Shown here piece by piece: positions 1 through 9,124 of a stretch of 64,000 nucleotides of DNA (position 1 is its first letter; each line of letters begins with the position of its first letter). The stretch covers positions 1 through 64,000 of the forward strand of contig CAAERQ010000013.1 of assembly GCA_900758475.1 (NCBI GenBank), written 5' to 3'. Both the position numbers and the translations under genes were made by a program. The stretch is from an uncultured Collinsella sp. Lineage in GTDB: Bacteria > Actinomycetota > Coriobacteriia > Coriobacteriales > Coriobacteriaceae. The notes below the pieces were generated by a model. It did not search any database and was not told where the DNA came from. It saw only the letters and a list, made by a program, of their open reading frames with translations.

Positions 1-9
1 ACAAGGTGA

Positions 10-47
10 CGTGAAACGAAAGGGCGCTGACCTTCTGGTCGCGCCCT
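10..47 (-). terminator. Rho-independent terminator of tyrS
   Basis: On the minus strand a stem with arms at 21-27 and 41-47 (AGGGCGC/GCGCCCT) and an inner GACC/GGTC pairing is followed by the T-rich run TTTCGTTTC. It lies about 80 bases downstream of the tyrS stop codon, with no other gene between. Confidence 0.7.
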
Positions 48-96
48 TGAAGTTGAACGTCAGATTGTCCAAATGCGGCCCGCGCAGCGTCGAGCG

Positions 97-124
97 GTTA
101 CGCGGTTTGGTAAAACCGCGTAAC
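97..124. repeat. Inverted repeat touching the tyrS stop codon
   Basis: A perfect 12-bp inverted repeat (97-108 and 113-124) with a 4-base loop; its last base belongs to the tyrS stop codon. No T tract follows, so it is more likely a 3'-end mRNA structure than the terminator itself. Confidence 0.6.
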
Positions 125-1335
125 TAAATGAGCTTAAAGCCCTTGCGCTTGCCTACGGAGAGGGTGTCGCCCAGCTTGAGGGCGCTCGGGTCGATGTTGT
201 AGCTCTTGGGAGCCACGGCCTTGCCGTTGATCTTGACGCCGCCACCGTCAATGTCGCGACGGGCCTGGCCGGCGCTCGCCGAAAGACCCAGGTCCTTAAG
301 CAGGCCTGCGAGGTAGATCTGGCCCTCGTCGTTAACGGTCAGCTCAACGTGCTTCTCGGGGAAGTCGGCAAGCTGGCCCTCCTTGAACACACGGTCGAAC
401 TCGGCCTGAGCCTCGTCGCCGGCGCCGACGCCGTGGTAGGTATCGCACAGGTCGCGGCCCAGTGCGCGCTTGAGCTCATAGGGATCGGCGGAACCGTCGG
501 CCAGGGCAGCGTCGATCTTGTCGACCTCGGCCGGGGTGAGCGAGCTGGCCAGACGATAGTACTTGCCGATCATCTCGTCGGGGATGGACATGGTCTTGCC
601 GAACATATCCTTGGGAGCATCGGTCAGGCCGATGTAGTTGCCGTAGGACTTGGACATCTTGCGCACGCCATCGGTGCCCTCGAGCAGCGGCATGGTAAGC
701 GCGATCTGCGGCTCCATGCCCATCTTCTCCATGAGCTCGCGACCAGCGAGCAGGTTGAAGAGCTGGTCGGTGCCGCCCATCTCCACGTCGGCCTTGATCT
801 GAACGGAGTCGAAGGCCTGCATCACGGGGTACAGGAACTCGTGCAGGGCGATCGGCGTCTGGGACTGGTAGCGCTTGGTAAAGTCATCGCGCTCGAGGAT
901 GCGGGCGACGGTGAACTTGGAGCACACCTGCAGCAGGCCGGCCAGATCCATCGACAGGATCCAGTCGCCGTTGTGCACGATGGTGGTCTTCTCGGGATCC
1001 AGGATCTTCATGGCCTGGCTCACGTAGGTCTCGGCGTTGGCCTCAATCTGCTCCTGCGAAAGCTGCGGACGGGTGGAGTTCTTGCCCGAAGGATCGCCGA
1101 TCAGTGCGGTGCCGTTACCGATGATGAGGGTGACCTTGTGGCCCAGGTCCTGGAACTGACGCATCTTGCGCAGGGGCACGGCATGGCCCAGGTGCAGGTC
1201 GGGGCTGGTGGGATCGACGCCGAGCTTGATGTTGAGGGGCTCGCCCTTCTCAAGCTTCTTGCGAAGGTCGGCCTCGGGGACGATCTGCGCTGCGCCCGAG
1301 GTGATGATACGCATTTGCTCGTCGACAGACAGCAT
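124..1335 (-). CDS. tyrS: Tyrosine--tRNA ligase
   Basis: Charges tRNA-Tyr with tyrosine in the cytoplasm. The 403-residue protein carries the class I signatures: HLGH at residues 48-51 inside a KLGVDPTSPDLHLGH stretch, and KMSKS at 226-230. A C-terminal S4-like RNA-binding domain covers roughly residues 345-400. The ATG start has a strong AAAGGAGG ribosome site 7 bases upstream. A hairpin (AGCACC/GGTGCT) lies just before this site, but no T-box motif is present, so tyrosine-responsive T-box control is not supported. It is followed by its own terminator and appears monocistronic. Confidence 0.97.
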   Translation of the reverse strand: MLSVDEQMRIITSGAAQIVPEADLRKKLEKGEPLNIKLGVDPTSPDLHLGHAVPLRKMRQFQDLGHKVTLIIGNGTALIGDPSGKNSTRPQLSQEQIEANAETYVSQAMKILDPEKTTIVHNGDWILSMDLAGLLQVCSKFTVARILERDDFTKRYQSQTPIALHEFLYPVMQAFDSVQIKADVEMGGTDQLFNLLAGRELMEKMGMEPQIALTMPLLEGTDGVRKMSKSYGNYIGLTDAPKDMFGKTMSIPDEMIGKYYRLASSLTPAEVDKIDAALADGSADPYELKRALGRDLCDTYHGVGAGDEAQAEFDRVFKEGQLADFPEKHVELTVNDEGQIYLAGLLKDLGLSASAGQARRDIDGGGVKINGKAVAPKSYNIDPSALKLGDTLSVGKRKGFKLI

Positions 1336-1432
1336 TGAGTATCCTCCTTTTGCTATAGCACCCTCACCGGATACGGCGGTGCTCGAAGTTCATAAACTCA
1401 CTAATAATAACCAAAACGACGCGGCCGAACAC

Positions 1433-3403
1433 CTACGACAGGAAAATCCTCGTCCTGCTGCACGCGTCGATAACGACCGGCAAACGCGTGCCGTCACGTT
1501 CGACCAAAAAGCGCGTCTGCTGACGGCGCGAGCAGTCACGGCAACGGACCTGCCCCGTCGCATCCGTGGCGCAGGCGCCCTCGGCAGTCAGCAAGCAGTG
1601 CTCGCACACCATGAGCTCGGGACGGTCGGCATCGACAGGCCCCAAGACACCGGGGCAAGCGGCAAGCTCGGCAACACGCTCCGCGTCATCGGCGACAAGC
1701 TCGGCTGGCAAATACACACGGCCCGCGCCGAGCCCACGTAGCCAGGCAAGCGTAACCCGGTTCGCGCAAAACACCGGTGCCGCAACGTCAAACGCCACGC
1801 CCAGCTCACGCGCCATCGCCACCTGTCCCAAATTACGGCAGACGACGCGCCCGGCACGCCGCATAAGCGAACGGGTACGCGAGGCATCGGCTGCGCGACA
1901 GACCTCGTCGAGCACCACGGTCGCATCGGACAGATCGCGCTCGCCACACGGGTCGGCATCCATCAGCTGCCAGGCAAAGACCATGCGAGCGGAAGCCCCC
2001 TTTTCCGTCGGCTCCGCCAACGTCGCCTCGGGCACGTCGCCAACAGTCACGGCGCCCTCAAAGGGCAACATCTCAACGGCTCGTGCAACGGGTACGACCG
2101 CGTCCGCCTCGACCCGCATGTGCTCCAGCGCCGTCGCCGTCTGCTCCAACACGCCGGCGCTGCGAATCAGGTACACCTCGCATCCCGTATCCACCTTACG
2201 CTTGCAGTGCACGACAACGCGCTCCCCCGCTGCTGCATCCACCGGGCAGGGCACCTGGGGCCAGCGCTTGGGCACATCGGGGCGTGCATCGGCACCCGGA
2301 TAGAACCGGATCTCGAGCGTGTCGCCCGCGGCCACGGCGGCATCAAGCCCGACGGTCACCTCTTCGTGACCCACAGTCACCAAGTGGCCAACGCGCACGC
2401 CCTGGTTAATCGCACGCTCAAAGCTCATGAGCTCAGCACCCGATCGCCCCCGCAGATACGCATCGGTAAACCCGCGGTTGAACGACCTGCCCAGCTCGCG
2501 CTCGAGCGCCGACACGGCAGCGGCATCCCACGCGCCATCGCGCAGCATATCGAGTGCACGACGCCACACCCGCACCACGTTGAACACGTAGTCGGGGTTT
2601 TTCATGCGACCCTCGATCTTGAGTGACGCCACCCCGGCTCCAACAAGCTCGGGCAGGTGCGCAATGCCCAGATAGTCGCGCGGGCACAGCAGACGATCGC
2701 CCTCTACGGAAACGACGCTCTCCCCCGCCTCGTCCACCAGGTCGTACGCCAAGCGGCACGGCTGCGTACAGTCGCCGCGCATCGCCGATCGTCCACGCCG
2801 CAGGGCCGAAAACTCGCAGGCGCCCGAATATCCAATGCAAATCGCGCCGTGGCAGAACACCTCGATAGGCACGCCGGTAGCACACAGGGCGGAAATCTCG
2901 TCGACCGCCAGCTCGCGGGCGGTCGTCACGCGCTCGACCCCGAGCTCGTCGGCAGCCAGCCGAACGGCACCTTCGCTATGGACGCCCGCCTGCGTGGACA
3001 GGTGAATCTCGACCCCGGGGATCGCTGCACGCAACGCGCAGGCCAGACCGGCATCCGCCACGATTAAGGCATCGGCACCCAACTCATGCGCGTGCGCCCC
3101 CAGCGCCACCGCGTCGGCCAGCTCGTCATCGAACACAAACACGTTGAGCGTCACGTATACACGCACGCCGTGCGCATGCGCCACGGCGCAGCCGCGCAAA
3201 AACTCGTCGTCGGTAAAGCCGTGTGCGCTCACGCGGGCGTTAAACCCGCCCAGGCCCGCATAGATGGCATCGGCGCCCGCTGCAATCGCCGCGAGCATCT
3301 GATCGAGTCCGCCGGCAGGCGCCAGCAGCTCGGGCAGCGCCGCCTCGGCAGCCCCCGGCTCGTTTTCGCATTGTCCACTCGGCCCCATCGTCCGAATCGC
3401 CAT
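1433..3403 (-). CDS. U32 family peptidase / rRNA-tRNA hydroxylation-type protein
   Basis: 656-residue member of peptidase family U32. The N-terminal TIM-barrel-like domain begins at LPELLAPAGG (about residues 24-32). The signature cysteines are visible at C184, C189, C196, C212 and C216, in CHGAICIGYSGAC and RGDCTQPCR. A second cysteine group (CEHC and CRDC, about residues 595-620) lies near the C terminus. Some U32 members (RlhA, TrhP) act in hydroxylation of 23S rRNA or tRNA rather than as proteases, so the exact substrate is unknown. Start chosen at 3403 because AAGGAG lies 7 bases upstream; an upstream in-frame ATG at 3433 lacks this. A longer paralogue lies at 47081-49573. Confidence 0.85.
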   Translation of the reverse strand: MAIRTMGPSGQCENEPGAAEAALPELLAPAGGLDQMLAAIAAGADAIYAGLGGFNARVSAHGFTDDEFLRGCAVAHAHGVRVYVTLNVFVFDDELADAVALGAHAHELGADALIVADAGLACALRAAIPGVEIHLSTQAGVHSEGAVRLAADELGVERVTTARELAVDEISALCATGVPIEVFCHGAICIGYSGACEFSALRRGRSAMRGDCTQPCRLAYDLVDEAGESVVSVEGDRLLCPRDYLGIAHLPELVGAGVASLKIEGRMKNPDYVFNVVRVWRRALDMLRDGAWDAAAVSALERELGRSFNRGFTDAYLRGRSGAELMSFERAINQGVRVGHLVTVGHEEVTVGLDAAVAAGDTLEIRFYPGADARPDVPKRWPQVPCPVDAAAGERVVVHCKRKVDTGCEVYLIRSAGVLEQTATALEHMRVEADAVVPVARAVEMLPFEGAVTVGDVPEATLAEPTEKGASARMVFAWQLMDADPCGERDLSDATVVLDEVCRAADASRTRSLMRRAGRVVCRNLGQVAMARELGVAFDVAAPVFCANRVTLAWLRGLGAGRVYLPAELVADDAERVAELAACPGVLGPVDADRPELMVCEHCLLTAEGACATDATGQVRCRDCSRRQQTRFLVERDGTRLPVVIDACSRTRIFLS

Positions 3404-3568
3404 CGGCAAACTCCTTACCAACGAGGTATGCATTCACTCTGAAAAATGCCGTCATCCAGCATACACGAGGCCTCGCGCGCCTCGTTTGGTTTATCGTGTA
3501 ATAACTTATGTCCATCCTGCCCCAGCGGCGCACCCGCCGCCCGGCACGACATACCTGGAGGTCAATAT

Positions 3569-5752
3569 ATGGGTCCTCGCCAACGACAGGGACGCAGTCG
3601 TTCCAAGACGCACGCCCTGCCCATGATCCTGCTCTCGTTCTTGGGCTTTTTGCTCATCGCGGGCGTAGCGTTTGGCATCGGCATGATCGGCAACGTCAAC
3701 CGCTGGCTGTCCGATCTGCCCGACTACACCGACGCCAATGCCTATCTGGTGAGTGAACCCACCGAGATCGTCGATTGCAACGGCAACAAAATCGCGAGCT
3801 TCTACACGCAAAACCGCAAGTCCGTCACCAAGGACCAGGTTTCCCCGTACGTGCTGCAGGGCACCGTCGACGTCGAGGACGAGCGTTTCTACGAGCACGG
3901 CGGTATCGACCTGTGGGGCATCGCTCGTGCTGCCGTGGCAACCGTCTCCGGTGGCCACGAGGGTGCATCGACCATCACCCAGCAGCTGGTACGCAACACC
4001 ATTCTGCAGGAGGAGCAGTTCGATTCGACCATCGAGCGTAAGGTGCGCGAGGCCTATATCGCCATCAAGATGGAAGAGATGTACTCCAAGGACGAGATCC
4101 TCATGATGTACCTCAATACCATCTATTACGGCCACGGTGCCTACGGCATCGAGGCCGCCGCCGAGACCTACCTGTCCAAGAGCGCCGCCGACCTCACCCT
4201 GAGCGAGGCCGCGCTGCTCATCGGCCTTCCCAACTCGCCGTCGCAGTACGACCCCACGGTCAACCCCGACCTGGCGCTCTCCCGCCGCAACAAGGTTCTC
4301 GACAACATGCTGCGCCTGGGCCACATCACCCAGGAGGAGCACGACGCCGCGCAGGCAGAGCCCATCACCCTCAACGTAACCGAGATTTCGGGCAGCGGCG
4401 TCGACGTGTATTCGCAGCCCTACTTTGTCGCCTATGTTAAGCAGCTGCTGGAGCAGGAGTTCTCCACCGACGTGCTGTTTAAGGGCGGCCTAACTGTCAA
4501 GACCACCATCGACCCCACGATGCAGCAGACTGCCGAGGAGGCCGTGCGTGCCCAGCTCGACACGCTTTCGCTCGACGGCCTGGACATGGGCATGGTCGTC
4601 GTCGACCCCAAGACCGGCTACATCAAGTGCATGGTGGGCGGCTACGACTATAACGCCGACGAGAACCACGTGAACCACGCCACGGCCAAGCGTCCCGTGG
4701 GCTCCACGTTTAAGGCCTTTACGCTGGCCACTGCCATCCAAAACGGCATGAACCCCAACGTCACCCTCAACTGCAACTCGCCGCTCAAGGCTAAGGGCAC
4801 CACGACCGAGGTGCAGAACTACGCCAACCAAAGCTACGGCACCATCACGCTCAAGCAGGCGACGGCATACTCCTCCAACACCGGCTATATCCAGGTTGCA
4901 GAGGCCATCGGCAATAACAAGATCATGTCGCTCGTCAAGAAGCTCGGCATCGATCCCTCTAAGGACAATATCGAGGACGTTCCCGTCATGACGCTCGGCA
5001 CCGGCTCCATCTCGCCGCTCGAGATGGCCGCGGCCAATGCCACGTTTGCCAACGGCGGTTACTATCGCCAGCCGATCGCCATCACCGAGATTGATTCGCG
5101 AACTGGCTCGGTACTGTACCAGCACACCGATAACCCCTCGCAGGTGCTCTCCACCGGCGAGGCCGCGGCAGTGACCGACGTCCTGACCGGCGTCATGCAG
5201 GGCAGCGGCACGGGTGCCGCCGGCGCTCTGAGTGTGAACCAGCCCTATGCCGGCAAGACAGGTACCACCGACAACACCACCAACCTGTGGTTCTGCGGCT
5301 ATACCCCGCAGCTGGCATGCGCCCTGTGGACCGGCTACTCCGCAGGTGAGATTCCCATCCAAAAGTACGGCACGGACCTGCTGGGCGACAGCACTAACCT
5401 GCCCGTCTTTAAGAAGTTCATGAACACCGTCCTTGCCGGCACCGAGCGCGAGGAGTTCCCGACCGGAACGGCCCCCACGTATAAGAACAACAACGTCTGG
5501 AAGTTCTACGGCACCAGCAACACCAAGAAGGCGGAAAGCGACACCGAGGACAAAGACGAGGAAGAGACCACGACTACGACAACCACGACTACGACCACGA
5601 CCACCGAGACCACGGGCGGCAGCACCACGGGTGGCACCGGAACGACCGGCGGCTCGACCGGCGGCGACGGTAGCGGTGGCGAAGACGGCGGCGAGGGCGG
5701 TTCCCCCACTCCAACGCCTACACCCACGCCCGATCCCTCTACGGGTCAGTAG
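3569..5752 (+). CDS. Class A penicillin-binding protein (transglycosylase/transpeptidase)
   Basis: Bifunctional peptidoglycan synthase, 727 residues, anchored by one membrane helix (about residues 18-40). The GT51 transglycosylase domain shows EDERFYEH at 103-110, with the catalytic Glu. The transpeptidase domain shows STFK at 379-382 (active Ser379), SSN at 435-437 and KTGTT at 563-567. From about residue 650 the protein ends in a low-complexity tail: a nearly pure threonine run, a Gly/Thr/Ser stretch and a Pro-Thr repeat, probably a flexible wall-spanning tail. The start at 3569 has TGGAGG 6 bases upstream; a longer frame back to 3446 has no site. A strong terminator follows. Confidence 0.93.
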   Translation: MGPRQRQGRSRSKTHALPMILLSFLGFLLIAGVAFGIGMIGNVNRWLSDLPDYTDANAYLVSEPTEIVDCNGNKIASFYTQNRKSVTKDQVSPYVLQGTVDVEDERFYEHGGIDLWGIARAAVATVSGGHEGASTITQQLVRNTILQEEQFDSTIERKVREAYIAIKMEEMYSKDEILMMYLNTIYYGHGAYGIEAAAETYLSKSAADLTLSEAALLIGLPNSPSQYDPTVNPDLALSRRNKVLDNMLRLGHITQEEHDAAQAEPITLNVTEISGSGVDVYSQPYFVAYVKQLLEQEFSTDVLFKGGLTVKTTIDPTMQQTAEEAVRAQLDTLSLDGLDMGMVVVDPKTGYIKCMVGGYDYNADENHVNHATAKRPVGSTFKAFTLATAIQNGMNPNVTLNCNSPLKAKGTTTEVQNYANQSYGTITLKQATAYSSNTGYIQVAEAIGNNKIMSLVKKLGIDPSKDNIEDVPVMTLGTGSISPLEMAAANATFANGGYYRQPIAITEIDSRTGSVLYQHTDNPSQVLSTGEAAAVTDVLTGVMQGSGTGAAGALSVNQPYAGKTGTTDNTTNLWFCGYTPQLACALWTGYSAGEIPIQKYGTDLLGDSTNLPVFKKFMNTVLAGTEREEFPTGTAPTYKNNNVWKFYGTSNTKKAESDTEDKDEEETTTTTTTTTTTTTETTGGSTTGGTGTTGGSTGGDGSGGEDGGEGGSPTPTPTPTPDPSTGQ

Positions 5753-5772
5753 GCACCCAGCCATAGCCAATC

Positions 5773-5815
5773 AAAGGCGCCCGAGCAGATACAAAGCTGC
5801 TCGGGCGCCTTTTTG
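5773..5815 (+). terminator. Rho-independent terminator after the penicillin-binding protein gene
   Basis: A 13-bp GC-rich stem (GGCGCCCGAGCAG/CTGCTCGGGCGCC) with an 8-base loop and a TTTTTG tail, 20 bases after the stop codon. A shorter T run on the other strand may make it weakly bidirectional. Confidence 0.9.
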
Positions 5816-5851
5816 TCACAAGAAAACTCGCCACGCCTCAACACGATACGA

Positions 5852-5885
5852 CAAAAAACAGGGCGCCGACCATCGTCGACGCCCC
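5852..5885 (-). terminator. Rho-independent terminator of argR
   Basis: On the minus strand GGGCGTCGAC and GTCGGCGCCC pair with a 4-base loop and are followed by TGTTTTTT, about 50 bases after the argR stop codon. Confidence 0.8.
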
Positions 5886-5937
5886 ACAAAGGTCGCTATA
5901 TGCGCTCGTACGGCGCCATCCTCACGCGCCGTCTCGC

Positions 5938-6375
5938 CTACTTACGAGAGTTGCTCAGCTTGTTGATGAGGGCCTCCAGGCGCTCGCCGTCCTCGGCGGT
6001 CTGGGCGATAACCAAGATGGTGTCGTTACCGGCGAGCGAACCGAGCACGTCGGGCAGCTCGGCCGCATCGACCGCGGCGGCAATGCCCGAAGCGGTACCG
6101 GGCTGGGCCTTGATCATAACCAGGTTGTCGGTGCGCAGAACGCCCGTTACCAGTTCGGAAACCATACGCTGCAGATGCAAGTCCTCGGCCAGAACATAGA
6201 TACCCTCGGGAAGCTTGCGCAGACCCATATCGGCAATGTCGCGTGAAACGGTCGCCTGCGTGCAATCAAACCCCATGGCGCGTAACTCGTCCACCAGTAC
6301 GCGCTGCGTGCGAACATCCTTGTTGCGCACGATATCTCTGATGGCATCCTGGCGCCCATTGCGTTTTTTAGCCAT
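5938..6375 (-). CDS. argR: Arginine repressor ArgR
   Basis: Arginine-sensing transcription factor of 145 residues, the usual family length. The N-terminal winged helix has the QDAIRDIVRNKDVRTQ and TQATVSRDIADMG elements (about residues 10-55). The C-terminal oligomerisation and arginine-binding domain contains QPGTASGIAAAVD and the GNDTILVIA strand. Start chosen at 6375 because GTGAGG lies 6 bases upstream; an in-frame ATG 36 bases earlier is less well supported. No arginine biosynthesis genes lie nearby. A candidate ARG box about 75 bases upstream suggests autoregulation. Confidence 0.95.
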   Translation of the reverse strand: MAKKRNGRQDAIRDIVRNKDVRTQRVLVDELRAMGFDCTQATVSRDIADMGLRKLPEGIYVLAEDLHLQRMVSELVTGVLRTDNLVMIKAQPGTASGIAAAVDAAELPDVLGSLAGNDTILVIAQTAEDGERLEALINKLSNSRK

Positions 6376-6448
6376 ACAAAACCTCACTCCATAGATGGCG
6401 GAGACAATCAATCAGTGATTGTATAGTTTAGCGCTATTTAAGGGTATT

Positions 6449-6464
6449 TGTGAATAAGAACGCA
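6449..6464. promoter_or_regulatory. Candidate ARG box upstream of argR
   Basis: TGTGAATAAGAACGCA matches 11 of 16 positions of the Gram-positive ARG box form CATGAATAAAAATTCA. It sits about 75 bases upstream of argR, where autoregulatory operators are expected. The call is based on eye alignment only. Confidence 0.35.
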
Positions 6465-6465
6465 T

Positions 6466-6497
6466 TTCGAAACAATTCCATGCAAAATTGTTTCGAA
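6466..6497. repeat. 12-bp perfect inverted repeat between argR and the glycosyltransferase gene
   Basis: TTCGAAACAATT (6466-6477) and AATTGTTTCGAA (6486-6497) with an 8-base loop. It is AT-rich, lacks a T tract and lies 10 bases beyond the stop codon of the glycosyltransferase gene and 90 bases upstream of argR. It could be an operator or a weak 3'-end hairpin. Confidence 0.6.
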
Positions 6498-6507
6498 CAT
6501 AGCCGTC

Positions 6508-7548
6508 TTAAGCAGTTTTGACGCCCGTCCGGTTAAAAAAAGCGGCCAGGTGCGTATACATCACGCAACGCGCAGGCTTGGCACTGGCAATCGGTCCAAA
6601 CAACAGGCCGAGTCCACGATGGTTATCCTTGAGTGCCGCGGCCATCTGACGAGTTCGAGATGCATCGAGCATATCACGCATACGAGCGGAACGCTCAATT
6701 GAAGAAACCCCATGCGGGCTCAAGCACAAATTTTCGATGCAGGCGACCAGCCCGGCGAAGTAAAACATATGGCTCGCAACCTTTAGCTGCGTGTCACCGC
6801 CCGCCTCTACAAGCGAATCAGTAAGCTCGTCGAGCGCCCGGGCGTCATCGGTCAGCTTGGCAAACAATGTGGGGTCAAAAGCATCTGTAAGCCGTGGCGC
6901 CACCGCATGGAAACAGGCGCCACCGCACCCGGATATGCGTTGTGCCTGCGAAAGGGCACATGTCATAAACCCAATCGAGCGAAGCGCACGGCCGCGCGAC
7001 AAACACGTCTCGAACAACGAGCGGCTGTACATCACACCGGAAGTCTGGGCAATCAAGCCGCCGGAAATCATCTGAGGCAGACCAGCCGCCAAAGAAGCAC
7101 GGTCATCGATCGCAAGAGAGGTGGCATCCAGCACGCGCGAATGACGCTCACGATGAGCATCGTAGCGGTCGAGCGATGCCGTGGGAATCACCATGTCTGC
7201 CGCAGCATCGCACGCAACATCGACCATCTTGGAAAGAGACTGTGGGGCAAACCACTCGTCGGCGTTCATGGCAACAATCTGCAATCCACGCGAGGCGGCA
7301 AAACCAGCCTTGAGACATGCTCCGTGCGCCGAATCCTCGACGTCAATCAAATCGATGTGAATATCCCTGCCGGCGGCAACTTCGAGCGAATGGTGCACGC
7401 CCGGCGCAACGTCGCGACAAACCACGACAATTTGCAGGTCATAGAGGTCTTGGTTCTGGACGCTCTCGAGCGCGCGCATCGCATAGCTGGGCGAACCCTC
7501 GACAATAAGGATCACCGAAAGTCGCGGATGCGAACCACGTCGAACCAA
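6508..7548 (-). CDS. Family 2 glycosyltransferase-like protein
   Basis: 346 residues with a GT-A type N-terminal nucleotide-sugar domain: LSVILIVEGSPSY, a SVQNQDLYDLQIVVVC segment, and IVAMNADEWFAP near residue 90, where GT2 enzymes carry the DxD-like motif (here only one acidic pair is clear). The C-terminal half is helical and not recognised. The start is TTG, supported by GAGAGGA about 8 bases upstream. Acceptor and sugar are unknown. It stands alone, between truA upstream and argR downstream on the same strand. Confidence 0.7.
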   Translation of the reverse strand: MVRRGSHPRLSVILIVEGSPSYAMRALESVQNQDLYDLQIVVVCRDVAPGVHHSLEVAAGRDIHIDLIDVEDSAHGACLKAGFAASRGLQIVAMNADEWFAPQSLSKMVDVACDAAADMVIPTASLDRYDAHRERHSRVLDATSLAIDDRASLAAGLPQMISGGLIAQTSGVMYSRSLFETCLSRGRALRSIGFMTCALSQAQRISGCGGACFHAVAPRLTDAFDPTLFAKLTDDARALDELTDSLVEAGGDTQLKVASHMFYFAGLVACIENLCLSPHGVSSIERSARMRDMLDASRTRQMAAALKDNHRGLGLLFGPIASAKPARCVMYTHLAAFFNRTGVKTA

Positions 7549-7709
7549 GTTTTCCGTCCTCTCGACAGCGCCAAATCAAACCGTCGTTCATGGTACACCC
7601 GAGCTATAAAAGCAACGAGCCGCCTAACATGTTGCACGCCAAGAACAGATGTTGCACACGCGCAGCTCACACATAGTATGAGCCAGGCACGGACGCGCCG
7701 AGCACTCCC

Positions 7710-8534
7710 CTAGTCGAGCACGACAAGCTCGGCGGGATCGTAATCCACGCCCATAAACGTAAGGCCGCAGGCAGGCGCCGTGGGACCCGCAGCGGTACGG
7801 TCGCAGGCATCAATGACCTCGCGCATCCACTCGGGATCGCGGCGATGCATGCCAATCTCCACGAGCGTGCCCACAATGGTTCGCACCATCGAGTGCAAAA
7901 ACGCGTTGCCCTCGATAGTGAAGGTCAGGATATCCTCGCCAAAAGCGACCTCGTGGCCAAACTCGGCACGCATCACGCAGCGGTGCGTGGGTTTGCCCAC
8001 GGCAGACGCTACCTTGCAAAAACTCTTAAAGTCCTGCTCGCCCAAGAGCGCAGGGCAGGCGGCAGCCATGGCATCGACATCCAAGGGGTAGCGATGCCAC
8101 CACACCGCACCGCGCGAGAGCACGGGGCGCGCATCGCGGTCGGCAATACGGTACGTATACGTACGGGAGCGCGCATCAAAGCGTGCAGAAAAGCCCTTAC
8201 GGGCCTTGTAGACCTCGTTTATGGCGATATCTTTGGGCAGCAGCGCATCCATAGCCCTCAGCCATCTACGGCGCGTACACGCCAGCTCAGCGTCCGTTAC
8301 GGGCACACTGATGTACTGCGCCACCGCATGCACGCCGGCATCGGTACGACCCGCACACGTCAGGTCGATCGGACGGCGCAGCAGCGTCTCGATGGCACGG
8401 CACAGCTCGCCCGCAACCGTCGTCTGCCCCGGCTGCTCCGCAAAGCCGCTATAGGACGAGCCATCGTAGGCCACGCGGAAAACGAGCGTAGCATCGAGCT
8501 CTGGAATCGAATTGAAATCAGACGGCGCGGTCAT
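7710..8534 (-). CDS. truA: tRNA pseudouridine(38-40) synthase
   Basis: Isomerises uridines 38-40 of the tRNA anticodon arm. The protein is 274 residues. It shows the YDGSSYSGFAEQPGQTTV entry motif and CAGRTDAGVHA with the catalytic aspartate (Asp65), followed by typical TruA blocks (RSRTYTYRI, DFKSFCK, FLHSMVRTIVG). The ATG at 8534 has GGGAG 5 bases upstream; a TTG 15 bases earlier is less likely. It follows rplQ, the usual Gram-positive position, but a strong terminator separates them, so it may depend on read-through. Confidence 0.95.
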   Translation of the reverse strand: MTAPSDFNSIPELDATLVFRVAYDGSSYSGFAEQPGQTTVAGELCRAIETLLRRPIDLTCAGRTDAGVHAVAQYISVPVTDAELACTRRRWLRAMDALLPKDIAINEVYKARKGFSARFDARSRTYTYRIADRDARPVLSRGAVWWHRYPLDVDAMAAACPALLGEQDFKSFCKVASAVGKPTHRCVMRAEFGHEVAFGEDILTFTIEGNAFLHSMVRTIVGTLVEIGMHRRDPEWMREVIDACDRTAAGPTAPACGLTFMGVDYDPAELVVLD

Positions 8535-8567
8535 GGGCGCTCCCAACAAACAATCAACGGTATCGCG

Positions 8568-8600
8568 ACAAAAAAAGAGGGGTACGCGAACGTACCCCTC
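8568..8600 (-). terminator. Terminator of the spc/alpha ribosomal operon
   Basis: On the minus strand GAGGGGTACG and CGTACCCCTC pair around a TTCG tetraloop and are followed by seven Ts. It lies about 25 bases after the rplQ stop codon and ends the rplE-rplQ unit. Confidence 0.92.
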
Positions 8601-8626
8601 GAATATAGCCTATGCAGACGGATTGT

Positions 8627-9094
8627 CTACTCAGCGGTCTCCTCAGCAGGAGCCTCCTCGGCAGCCTCAACCTTCTTGGGCGCAGCGGCCTTCTTGGGGG
8701 CCGGAGCAGCCTTCTTGGCCTTAGGCGTGCAAGGCTCGGTGACGAGCTCCATGATAACGATAGGAGCGTTGTCGCCCTTACGGTTACCGAGCTTCATGAT
8801 GCGGGTGTAACCGCCGTTGCGGTCCTGCCACATACCCTGGGCAGCCTTGTCGAAGATCTCGGCAACGAGCTGCTTATCGCCGAGCTTGGCGATGGCCAGA
8901 CGACGAGAGTGCAGGTCGCCCTTCTTGGCCCAGGTGATGATCGGATCGACGACCGAACGCAGCGCCTTAGCGCGGGTCTCGGTGGTCTTGATGCGGTCGT
9001 TCTCGAAGAGGGCCTTGGCCAGGCTCTTCTTCATGGCCTTGGTGTGGCTCGCATCGGTGCCGAGCTTCAGGCCCTTCTTAACGTTGTGACGCAT
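8627..9094 (-). CDS. rplQ: 50S ribosomal protein L17
   Basis: Large-subunit protein near the exit tunnel. The 155 residues include the typical L17 core of about 120 (MRHNVKKGLKLGTDASHTKA, VDPIITWAKKGDLHSRRLA, GNRKGDNAP) plus a C-terminal tail of about 35 residues rich in Ala, Lys and Glu. Last gene of the alpha operon, 30 bases after rpoA, and followed by a strong terminator. Confidence 0.97.
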   Translation of the reverse strand: MRHNVKKGLKLGTDASHTKAMKKSLAKALFENDRIKTTETRAKALRSVVDPIITWAKKGDLHSRRLAIAKLGDKQLVAEIFDKAAQGMWQDRNGGYTRIMKLGNRKGDNAPIVIMELVTEPCTPKAKKAAPAPKKAAAPKKVEAAEEAPAEETAE

Positions 9095-9124
9095 GGTCTA
9101 GTTTCTCCTCAAATATGCGAAGCA

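Noticed and set aside
349..1338. Long plus-strand open frame opposite tyrS (and many similar opposite-strand frames)
   Set aside because: Caused by high GC and codon bias on the opposite strand of a clear gene; no ribosome site or family match.
1336..1432. T-box riboswitch before tyrS
   Set aside because: Only about 97 bases to the next gene and no AGGGTGG-type T-box sequence; just a small hairpin.
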